From an uncultured Chloroflexota bacterium (GTDB taxonomy: Bacteria; Chloroflexota; Limnocylindria; Limnocylindrales; Limnocylindraceae): 5,179 nt of DNA. The stretch covers positions 1 through 5,179 of the forward strand of contig CAIJIA010000153.1 in the NCBI GenBank assembly GCA_903820655.1. Direction: 5' to 3'. Positions within the stretch are counted from its first letter, which is position 1. The number at the start of each line of letters is the position of its first letter. The notes below the pieces were generated by a model. The model searched no databases. It was not told the origin of the DNA and saw only the letters and a list, made by a program, of their open reading frames with translations. Below, one piece after another: positions 1 to 5,179 of this stretch. The translations under genes were made by a program, and so were the position numbers.

Positions 1-44
1 GCGAGATTCAACGCGGCCCACACGGCAGCGCGGTGGCAGCGTGA
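1..44 (+). CDS. 3' end of an upstream gene, possibly recF (partial)
   Basis: Reading from base 3, an open frame gives EIQRGPHGSAVAA and stops at TGA 42-44. Only 13 residues are visible, so no domain can be identified. The identification rests on context: the next gene is DciA-like, and in many bacteria recF directly precedes that gene. RecF proteins often end with a short beta-strand pattern of the form hydrophobic-x-hydrophobic-x-x-G, which this tail could match. The stop overlaps the next start as GTGA, the usual signature of translationally coupled genes, which supports this frame being the real one. The other two forward frames are also open across the first 40 bases, so the call is tentative. 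Confidence 0.45.
   Translation, partial: EIQRGPHGSAVAA
41..44 (+). other. GTGA stop/start overlap (translational coupling)
   Basis: The stop codon TGA of the upstream frame (42-44) overlaps the GTG start (41-43) of the DciA-like gene. Four-base overlaps of this form typically allow terminating ribosomes to re-initiate, so the two genes are probably co-transcribed and coupled. Confidence 0.55.
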
Positions 45-382
45 GCACGAAGCGCACGCGAAAAGGGCGACCAGAGGGGCTCGCTGGCCTACTCCCCGAA
101 GCGGCACGCGCCCTAGGTTTTGAAGAGGAGCTGCGATTCGCACGAACGATGGGAGCCTTTGGTGACCTGCTGCGCGAAGTGGCGCCACACCTTGCCCCTG
201 TGAGCCACCTTGTCGCTATCGAGCGCGGCCGGCTCATTGTTGAGGCACGGAACCCCGTGGCGGCGCAAGAGCTCCACCTTCGCGGCGCAGAGCTCGCTCG
301 CGCTTTTAGTGAGCGCCCCAGCGGCGAACGCTCAATTGGCCTAACGGTACGAATTGCCACCCCAGGCAGCGAGCAAGACTGA
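41..382 (+). CDS. dciA: DciA-like protein (DUF721), probable DnaB helicase loader/operator
   Basis: This 113-residue protein fits the DUF721/DciA family in size and pattern. Members act in the cytoplasm at initiation of replication by helping load or operate the replicative helicase DnaB in bacteria without DnaC or DnaI. A basic N-terminus (KRTRKGR, residues 4-10) precedes a helical segment at about 27-50. The family core follows at about 51-90: PVSHL, then the strand pair ending IERGRLIVEARN, then an AAQEL helix. The Trp residues common at the start of this core and before the AxEL helix are absent here, so it is a divergent member. The GTG start is chosen because it forms a GTGA overlap with the upstream stop; a weak GGTGG lies at 32-36. 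The next gene begins 15 bases after the stop. Family assignment is from pattern recognition, not a search; the DnaB role is family knowledge. Confidence 0.7.
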   Translation: MSTKRTRKGRPEGLAGLLPEAARALGFEEELRFARTMGAFGDLLREVAPHLAPVSHLVAIERGRLIVEARNPVAAQELHLRGAELARAFSERPSGERSIGLTVRIATPGSEQD

Positions 383-385
383 GCG

Positions 386-391
386 TATTCT
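386..391 (+). promoter_or_regulatory. Candidate -10 box (TATTCT) for a leaderless transcript
   Basis: TATTCT matches the TANNNT form of bacterial -10 elements and ends exactly six bases before the ATG at 398. A transcript starting seven bases after the box would begin at the A of the start codon. No Shine-Dalgarno sequence is seen in the 15-base gap, as expected for a leaderless mRNA. No convincing -35 hexamer is visible at the normal distance, where the sequence lies inside the 3' end of the DciA-like gene. Confidence 0.45.
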
Positions 392-397
392 GAACAG

Positions 398-2884
398 ATG
401 GACCACACCGAACAAACCATTCACCCCGCAGTGCTCACAGCGGCCGAGCCAGCGTTCGGACCAGGCTGGCTTCTACTTGCACGCACACCGAAAGGGCCGT
501 CGGAAGAGCGCGTACTCGGCACGCGCGCTGTACTGATTTTACTCACCGGCGCTCCAGCTGACCAACTACAGAAAGCGGCGAACGAAACCTTAAACCTTTA
601 TGACAACGACGCTTCGGCGAGCCCCGCCGAACGAGCGCGTCGTGCACTCGCAGCTGCGCAGAAGCGGCTCGGCGAAAGCGTCGCAGTTGGGCTCGTGGCG
701 CTCTCACGCAACGAGGTCCTAGTCGCGCGCACGAGCGGTGTAGCGATTGCTGCCCGCCGAACCACAGAGGGCCGCATGACAACAATCATGTTGCCCGACG
801 AAGCACCCGGCGCATCATCGCGCACGCTGGAGCGCGGCGGGATCTCCGCGACGCGACTCTCGATGTCGCCCGAAGACCGCGTCGCGATGGCGATCACAGC
901 AGAAGAGGCGAAGCGTGCCGTGAAAACACACACGCCCGTAAGCGGTGTGCTTGCGCCTCTTGCCTACCCAGCAGTGCTCCTCGAAGTGCTGCTGCCCGTG
1001 CGAAAGGTTGTTGCGCGAGCCACGCCTGAGTCAGACACGCTCATCAACGTTCCGACCGATCCGATTGCCGTTGCAAAGATCAACGCGCGCACACGTTGGG
1101 AAGAGGGGAACCTTGAGCGAGAGGCGCGCATCGCTGCCGCGAAACCAGCGGCGGCGAAAGCCGACCCGAATCGGCCTGACGCCCACACGCGACCGTATGA
1201 GCCGATTGACACCGCAGCGCAGGCAGTGATCGACGCGCGACGCCCAAGTGCACGAAGCGGGGCGGAGGCACGTGCGCGAGGAAAGAGCCAACCACCGCCA
1301 GCGCGAGACCAGCGCACAAGCGAAGCCGTGCGCGCAGCACAAGAAGCTGCACGCGCGGAGGCGCGGCTGCGTGCTGAGCATCGGGTCGCAGCCGAGCCAC
1401 GAGTCGAGCGGTCGTGGCGAGAGCGCGCTGCAACGTCAACGTCGTTCTGGCAGCGCGCCGTTGCGCGCATCGCGAATGAGATTGAACGCCGGGCTCCATG
1501 GCTAACGATTACCCCAAGTGAGCCAACGCTCCACGCAGCAAAAGGAGGCGACGAGCAGGCGGAGCAAGACGTGCAACGCGCACGCCGACGCCGCTCAGCC
1601 GCAATCCTTCTCGCAGCGGTGCTGGTTGCCGGCGTTGGTGGCGCAACAGCGCTCGTGCTGAACGGGTCAACACCCGAGCTTGATTCGGCGGCGAAGGCCC
1701 GCGAGGCGCTACGAAGCGCAGAGATCGGCATTACCGAAGCGCTTGACCCCCAGACCAACCTTCTCGTTAATGACCCCGCACGCGTGAAGAGTCTGCTGCT
1801 GGCCGCGGTTGCCAACCTTAATCTCGCAGAGGCCGGCGGCAGCCCGCTCACCCAAATAACATCGCTCCGAGCGCAGGCCACAGAGACACTGAACAAAATC
1901 TTCCTGGTGAACGCTACAACGCCAATCGGGCTCTTTGATTTTCAAGCGGCGGGCGCAACCGTTGAGATTCAGGCGATTGTTCAAGGGCCGGACGGCTTGC
2001 CATATGTGATCGATAAGGTGACAGGCGCGGTGTACCGAATCGATGCCGAGCGTGGGCGCGCAACCGTGGTGTACCAACCAGGGTTCGACCTGTACGGCAC
2101 GCGCACGGGCCGTGCACTTCTTCTCGCCGCGGCTGGACCAGACCTCGTGGTGTTCGACGCCTCCTCCAACCTCTGGCGCTGGCGCCCATCCGACGGGGCC
2201 GGCAAGGGGACACTGGTCAAGCTTCGCGTTCGCGACGGCGAGTTGTGGGGGAGCGATGTCAAGGCGATCATCGGATTCGCAGCTGACTCGGGGACGGGGC
2301 TCTATCGCCTCTATGTGGTTGACCCCTCTGCGCGTCAGATCCTGCGCTACCAGCCAGCCCCCGACGGCACGGGTTACCCCGCGACTCCAACGGCGTATCT
2401 GATCAACCCGATGTCGCTCGGCGCGATGACAGGCATCGCAATCGACGGCGACGTGTATATGACGAGCGGCGGCGTTCTGCGCCGCTACTCCGGCGGGGCG
2501 CCAGACGACTGGAGCCCTGCGGAAATTGGCGACGAGCTGCTCCGTCCCCTCCTCACCCCAACGCTCCTTATGTCCGCAGGGGCAAGCCGCACGGGGATCA
2601 TCTACGTCTGGGATAGCAGCGCGCACCGAGTGATCGCGTACAGCAAAGCATCATCCGGCGCGATGCTGGCGCAGTACATCATCAGCGATGGTGCCGACCC
2701 AGTCGGCGAGATTCTCGGCGGATACATCCTCCCAGCCGCCGACGGCGGGGCGCCAACGTTTGTCTGGGCTGAGGCGGGACGCGTTCGTAGCGCCGTACTT
2801 GGAAAACCGGTCACGCAAGAGCCAGGGGCGAGCGTCGACCCAACGCCTGATCCAGTGATCGAGACCCCGATTCCCACGCCGTAA
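398..2884 (+). CDS. Composite membrane protein: degenerate PPM-like domain, one TM helix, extracytoplasmic beta-propeller
   Basis: I do not recognise a named gene. The 828 residues split clearly. Residues 20-200 form an alpha/beta domain whose strands (VAVGLVALSRNEVLVARTSG, about 95-114) and late segment (SPEDRVAMAITAEE, 157-170) recall PPM/PP2C phosphatases. The metal-binding Asp positions of the GDS and SDG motifs are not there, so it would be a pseudophosphatase or a sensor fold. Residues 228-400 are an Arg/Ala/Glu-rich, probably disordered or coiled-coil linker ending in RARRRR. A single hydrophobic helix spans about 401-421 with the basic side inside. Residues 425-503 look like a helical stalk. 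Residues 530-800 contain five or six blade-like repeats such as VYRIDAERG, LWRWRPSDG, ILRYQPAPDG and VIAYSKASSG, suggesting a propeller outside the membrane. A Pro/Thr-rich tail (817-828) ends the protein. The ATG at 398 has no Shine-Dalgarno sequence. The gene sits between dciA-like and BFN genes. A ligand- or wall-sensing role is only inference. Confidence 0.75.
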   Translation: MDHTEQTIHPAVLTAAEPAFGPGWLLLARTPKGPSEERVLGTRAVLILLTGAPADQLQKAANETLNLYDNDASASPAERARRALAAAQKRLGESVAVGLVALSRNEVLVARTSGVAIAARRTTEGRMTTIMLPDEAPGASSRTLERGGISATRLSMSPEDRVAMAITAEEAKRAVKTHTPVSGVLAPLAYPAVLLEVLLPVRKVVARATPESDTLINVPTDPIAVAKINARTRWEEGNLEREARIAAAKPAAAKADPNRPDAHTRPYEPIDTAAQAVIDARRPSARSGAEARARGKSQPPPARDQRTSEAVRAAQEAARAEARLRAEHRVAAEPRVERSWRERAATSTSFWQRAVARIANEIERRAPWLTITPSEPTLHAAKGGDEQAEQDVQRARRRRSAAILLAAVLVAGVGGATALVLNGSTPELDSAAKAREALRSAEIGITEALDPQTNLLVNDPARVKSLLLAAVANLNLAEAGGSPLTQITSLRAQATETLNKIFLVNATTPIGLFDFQAAGATVEIQAIVQGPDGLPYVIDKVTGAVYRIDAERGRATVVYQPGFDLYGTRTGRALLLAAAGPDLVVFDASSNLWRWRPSDGAGKGTLVKLRVRDGELWGSDVKAIIGFAADSGTGLYRLYVVDPSARQILRYQPAPDGTGYPATPTAYLINPMSLGAMTGIAIDGDVYMTSGGVLRRYSGGAPDDWSPAEIGDELLRPLLTPTLLMSAGASRTGIIYVWDSSAHRVIAYSKASSGAMLAQYIISDGADPVGEILGGYILPAADGGAPTFVWAEAGRVRSAVLGKPVTQEPGASVDPTPDPVIETPIPTP

Positions 2885-2890
2885 GCGTGC

Positions 2891-2896
2891 GATCAT
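2891..2896 (+). promoter_or_regulatory. Weak candidate -10-like box (GATCAT)
   Basis: GATCAT ends six bases before the ATG at 2903, the same spacing as the TATTCT and TACACT boxes before the ATGs at 398 and 4178. It keeps the A at position two and the T at position six of TANNNT but lacks the first T. No good Shine-Dalgarno sequence precedes this start. The match is poor enough that it could be chance; the gene may simply be read through from upstream. Confidence 0.2.
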
Positions 2897-2902
2897 AGAG
2901 CG

Positions 2903-3391
2903 ATGGAACTACGACGCGCGGTGGTTGAGGGGGTGCGAATCCAGATGATCTCTGGAACGCACGTGCTGCTCCTTCGCGACGCCGAAGAGGCGCGCTACCT
3001 GCCGATTCCGATCGGACCCAGCGAGGCTAGCGCCATCGCCTATCACCTTCAGGGCATCACACCAGAACGCCCACTAACGCACGACACGGCGCTCCGCGCC
3101 ATTCGCGCCCTAGGGGCAACACTGCGCGAGGTGCGCATCATTGAGGTTCGCGAAGAGACGTTCCGCGCGCGGATGGTGATGATTGCCCCAAGCGGAGAAG
3201 AGGCAGAGCTCGACGCGCGGCCAAGCGATGCAGTCGCGCTGGCACTACGCGCCGAAGCCCCAATCTTTATCTCTGCAGAACTGCTCTCAGCAGAAGGGAT
3301 CGTTCCAGAGGCGGCTGAAGAGGAGCGACTCTCACTCTTCCGTGACTTTGTTAACTCGCTCGACGGCGAGGAGCCACCCCCGGCGCGCTAG
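2903..3391 (+). CDS. Bifunctional nuclease (BFN, DUF151) domain protein
   Basis: This 162-residue cytoplasmic protein is a clear DUF151/BFN member. The family was named for reported RNase and DNase activity, but the cellular role in bacteria is poorly defined. Landmarks appear in the expected order: a strand ending YLPIPIG (32-38) followed by the EASAIAYHLQG helix (41-51), RPLTHD (56-61), LREVRIIEVREETF (74-87), and the hallmark DARPSDAVALALR (104-116) followed by APIFIS. Many members have LPIWIG, so the Pro in place of Trp at residue 36 is a departure. The C-terminus (about 138-162) is acidic and then Pro-rich; no UVR motif follows the BFN domain, unlike in some relatives. The ATG lies 18 bases after the large membrane-protein gene with no clear Shine-Dalgarno sequence, so it is probably in the same transcription unit. 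Its stop TAG overlaps the stop of the converging glycosyltransferase gene. Confidence 0.92.
   Translation: MELRRAVVEGVRIQMISGTHVLLLRDAEEARYLPIPIGPSEASAIAYHLQGITPERPLTHDTALRAIRALGATLREVRIIEVREETFRARMVMIAPSGEEAELDARPSDAVALALRAEAPIFISAELLSAEGIVPEAAEEERLSLFRDFVNSLDGEEPPPAR
3388..3391. other. CTAG palindrome shared as stop by two converging genes
   Basis: Plus-strand TAG at 3389-3391 ends the BFN gene, and the complement of 3388-3390, also TAG, ends the minus-strand glycosyltransferase. The palindrome CTAG therefore encodes both stops. There is no intergenic space here, and I see no GC hairpin with a T-run, so each transcript must extend into the other gene. Confidence 0.85.
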
Positions 3392-4143
3392 TGCTTGTCG
3401 TTGAGCAGTGCGCGACCGCGCGCAAGCGTTCGGGAGCGGTTCGCCCAAAGCCCAATCCGCAGCGACCAGAAGTCGCGAATAGCTCGCGCAATAACTGAGA
3501 GGCGCGCCCCCGTTGGTGAACCAGCGGTACGCGGATAGTGCGGCACGCCAACCTCAGAGATCTTCACTCCAGCAAGGCGCAACCGAATAAGTAGCTCCGC
3601 GGAGAAGAAGGCGCCATCAGAGTGCACGCTGATTCCCCGCAGCGCGTCACGACGAAAGAGCTTTGCCGCGCAATCAACGTCACGGACACGCAGTCCGAAC
3701 CAGATACGGTTCGCAATACGATAGAACGTGGCGTAGATGAGACGCAGCAGCGGATCGGCGCGCTGTAAGCGATATCCAATAACAACCGGGGCATGCGTAG
3801 CCTCAGCACACTCAACAAGGCGCGTAAGGTCAGCCACACGAAACTGTCGATCCCCGTCGGTGTAGGCAAGATAGTCGTACCGTGCCGCTGCAAAGCCTGA
3901 GCGCAGCGCGCCACCATATCCGCGATTTACGTCGTGGCGTACCAAACGCACGATTCCGCCGTGTCGCTGTACGAGGCGCTCAGCTACACCAGCGGTGTCA
4001 TCACGCGAACCATCGTCAACGAGAATGACCTCATAGGTGGTGGCAAGAGCGGGGAGTGCCGCGAGCGCATCGGCAACGAGCGCTTCAAGGTTGTCGGCCT
4101 CGTTGTGGCACGGGAAGAAGAGTGAGAGCTCTTGCAGTGGCAC
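3388..4143 (-). CDS. Glycosyltransferase family 2, polyprenyl-phosphate sugar synthase-like
   Basis: This 251-residue GT-A fold enzyme probably moves a sugar from a nucleotide donor to a membrane polyprenyl phosphate or similar acceptor on the cytoplasmic face. Visible GT2 motifs, numbered from the GTG start, are FFPCHNE (9-15), the donor-binding VDDGSRDDT (42-50), NRGYGGALRSG (73-83), the DxD-like metal site YTDGDRQF (94-101), and the late VDCAAKLFRR (156-165), which resembles dolichyl-phosphate mannose synthase (DPM1) and ArnC relatives. PHYPR (201-205) follows. No C-terminal transmembrane pair is present, so it is a short soluble or peripheral form. A longer reading begins at TTG 4152, but GTG 4143 is preferred because AAGGGGG lies nine bases upstream. 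It diverges from a membrane glycosyltransferase gene, suggesting a shared lipid-linked sugar pathway. The sugar and acceptor cannot be read from the sequence. Confidence 0.88.
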   Translation of the reverse strand: MPLQELSLFFPCHNEADNLEALVADALAALPALATTYEVILVDDGSRDDTAGVAERLVQRHGGIVRLVRHDVNRGYGGALRSGFAAARYDYLAYTDGDRQFRVADLTRLVECAEATHAPVVIGYRLQRADPLLRLIYATFYRIANRIWFGLRVRDVDCAAKLFRRDALRGISVHSDGAFFSAELLIRLRLAGVKISEVGVPHYPRTAGSPTGARLSVIARAIRDFWSLRIGLWANRSRTLARGRALLNDKH

Positions 4144-4152
4144 CTTCCACAA

Positions 4153-4159
4153 CCCCCTT
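4153..4159 (-). promoter_or_regulatory. Ribosome binding site AAGGGGG for the minus-strand glycosyltransferase
   Basis: On the minus strand AAGGGGG is followed by nine bases and then GTG at 4143. It abuts TTG 4152 directly, which is too close for that codon to be used. This decides the start in favour of the GTG. It is the only strong Shine-Dalgarno sequence in the window. Confidence 0.65.
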
Positions 4160-4165
4160 CACCGC

Positions 4166-4171
4166 TACACT
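4166..4171 (+). promoter_or_regulatory. Candidate -10 box (TACACT) for a leaderless transcript
   Basis: TACACT fits TANNNT and ends exactly six bases before the ATG at 4178, so transcription would be expected to start at or beside the start codon. No Shine-Dalgarno sequence lies between. The box sits in a 34-base gap that also holds the ribosome binding site of the divergent minus-strand gene. A normal -35 hexamer is not evident. Confidence 0.45.
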
Positions 4172-4177
4172 CGGCAG

Positions 4178-5179
4178 ATGACTTCTCAGACGGCCCGTCG
4201 ACCAACCGAACAGGTCAGCCTTCGCACCATTGCGCTGATCGCTGCGCTCGGGATTCTCTTGCGGGTGATCATCGCATACGTCGCACTCCCTCCAGACGCT
4301 GGATTTTCCGCCGACCTCAACTCATTCCGAGCATGGGCGTCTGAATTGGGGACCCGCGGACCGTGGGGTTTCTACACACGCGGAATCTTTGTCGACTATC
4401 TCCCCGGCTACATGTGGATCCTGTGGGCACTCGGCTCGGTTGGTGCACTCATCACTGGCAGCACTGACCCAGGGGCGCTCGTAAAGCTTCCAGCGATCCT
4501 CGCCGACGGACTGCTGGTACTTGCAACGGCGCGACTCGCCGCCGATCTCGGCGCCCCACGTCGGGGTCAGATCGCCGCCGCTGTCGCCATGGCAGTCGGC
4601 CCAATGGTCTGGCTCGACTCGGCCGTGTGGGGGCAGGTTGACTCCATTGGAACCGCCGCCCTCCTCTACTCGCTCTCCGCGCTCATCCGTGGTCAAACTG
4701 TTCGCGGTGCGATCTTTGCCGCCCTTGCGGCGGTGCTCAAGCCGCAGTTCGGCATCTTGATCCCAATCGTTGGCATGCTCGCCTTTGTGCGCGCACGGTC
4801 GGCGCGCGACCCCTGGGCCTTCGTCGTAGCGGGCCTCGCCGGCGCCGCCACCATCGCCCTCGCCGCCCTCCCGTTCGGGCTCACACTTCCGGACGTGCTC
4901 GCCAAGATCGCAGAGGCGGCAGGCGGCTATCCATACCTTTCGGTGAATGCCTGGAACCCCTGGGCGCTCATATCAGTCGGCGGGCGCGCAGTCGTTGATG
5001 CGAGCGGATGGGCCTCCGACATCGACCCACTTCCGCTCATTGGAATCCCAGGAGTCGCTATCGGCAGCGCGGCGATCGCCGCCGCCGTGCTCGTTGCAAT
5101 GCGATACGTACGACGCGACACGGCCACTCGAACAGTCACCGCCGTTGCCATCCTCGCCATCGCCTTCTTCGTTCTACCA
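4178..5179 (+). CDS. Polytopic membrane glycosyltransferase, GPI18-like (COG5542) mannosyltransferase (partial, 3' end outside)
   Basis: An uninterrupted frame of 334 codons runs from ATG 4178 off the window edge, so the C-terminus is missing. It looks like a GT-C fold enzyme that transfers a sugar from a lipid-linked donor on the outer face of the membrane. A first helix spans about 17-37. The following loop carries SADLNSFRAWA with an acidic residue at D46, a common catalytic position in GT-C enzymes, then GPWGFY (61-66) and DYLPGY (73-78). Other family-like motifs are WGQVDS (151-156), LKPQ (187-190) and YPYLSVNAWNPWAL (251-264). I count about eight or nine hydrophobic helices, including segments near 76-94, 105-122, 177-205, 214-233, 288-308 and 320 onward. 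It diverges from the family-2 glycosyltransferase across 34 bases. The fold call is fairly firm; the sugar and the exact family, for example GT39- or GT87-like alternatives, are not. Confidence 0.8.
   Translation, partial: MTSQTARRPTEQVSLRTIALIAALGILLRVIIAYVALPPDAGFSADLNSFRAWASELGTRGPWGFYTRGIFVDYLPGYMWILWALGSVGALITGSTDPGALVKLPAILADGLLVLATARLAADLGAPRRGQIAAAVAMAVGPMVWLDSAVWGQVDSIGTAALLYSLSALIRGQTVRGAIFAALAAVLKPQFGILIPIVGMLAFVRARSARDPWAFVVAGLAGAATIALAALPFGLTLPDVLAKIAEAAGGYPYLSVNAWNPWALISVGGRAVVDASGWASDIDPLPLIGIPGVAIGSAAIAAAVLVAMRYVRRDTATRTVTAVAILAIAFFVLP

Noticed and set aside
354..536. A 60-residue plus-strand frame spanning the junction of the DciA-like and membrane-protein genes
   Set aside because: It overlaps two better supported genes in another frame and has no family resemblance.
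964..1896. A 310-residue open frame on the minus strand inside the large membrane-protein gene
   Set aside because: Its composition is Ser/Arg/Ala-rich low complexity, typical of the antisense shadow of a GC-rich gene, and the plus-strand frame has a coherent TM helix and repeats.
1709..2626. A 305-residue open frame on the minus strand opposite the propeller region
   Set aside because: It shows no recognisable motif or start signal, and the opposite frame has clear blade-like repeats.
4144..4152. TTG at 4152 as the start of the minus-strand glycosyltransferase
   Set aside because: The AAGGGGG ribosome binding site abuts the TTG, while it is well spaced from GTG 4143; the three added residues belong to no motif.
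4322..4696. A 124-residue minus-strand frame within the membrane glycosyltransferase gene
   Set aside because: It is a hydrophilic shadow; the plus-strand frame is open to the window edge with hydrophobic helices and GT-C motifs.
4788..4797. GTGCGCGCAC palindrome as a possible operator
   Set aside because: It lies inside a coding region and alternating GC palindromes of this length are expected by chance in GC-rich DNA.
1..5179. CRISPR arrays, tRNA or rRNA genes, insertion sequences and long direct repeats
   Set aside because: No regularly spaced repeats, cloverleaf structures, terminal inverted repeats or transposase motifs were seen; coding genes occupy almost the entire window.

Overview
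The window is 5179 bases of GC-rich, very tightly packed bacterial chromosome with almost no non-coding DNA. It holds the last codons of one gene, four complete genes and the first 334 codons of a sixth. The first gene end plus a DciA-like (DUF721) gene resembles the recF-dciA arrangement found near the replication origin in many bacteria. A bifunctional-nuclease-domain (BFN, DUF151) protein and the overall style suggest a streamlined Chloroflexota or Actinomycetota lineage. I cannot place it more precisely from this sequence. My weak preference is Chloroflexota, and this is inference, not a marker-based call.

Layout, left to right. Bases 1-44 (+) are the 3' end of an upstream gene, plausibly recF. 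Bases 41-382 (+) encode a small DciA-like protein whose GTG start overlaps the upstream stop as GTGA. Bases 398-2884 (+) encode an 828-residue membrane protein of unusual design: a cytosolic N-terminal domain that looks like a degenerate PPM/PP2C phosphatase, a long Arg/Ala/Glu-rich linker, one transmembrane helix, a short helical stalk, a probable extracytoplasmic beta-propeller and a Pro/Thr-rich tail. Bases 2903-3391 (+) encode a BFN-domain protein. These genes are co-directional with gaps of 15 and 18 bases and probably form one transcription unit, possibly with internal promoters.

The right half carries envelope-glycosylation functions. Bases 3388-4143 (-) encode a family-2 glycosyltransferase of the polyprenyl-phosphate sugar synthase type. 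It converges on the BFN gene so closely that the palindrome CTAG provides the stop of both. Only 34 bases away, bases 4178-5179 (+) begin a polytopic membrane glycosyltransferase of the GPI18-like (COG5542) kind, cut by the window edge. A plausible joint role is that the first enzyme makes a lipid-linked sugar donor and the second uses such a donor at the membrane.

The most interesting points are the composite propeller protein, the identical placement of a TANNNT box exactly six bases before two ATG starts that lack a Shine-Dalgarno sequence (suggesting leaderless transcripts), and the shared CTAG stop.
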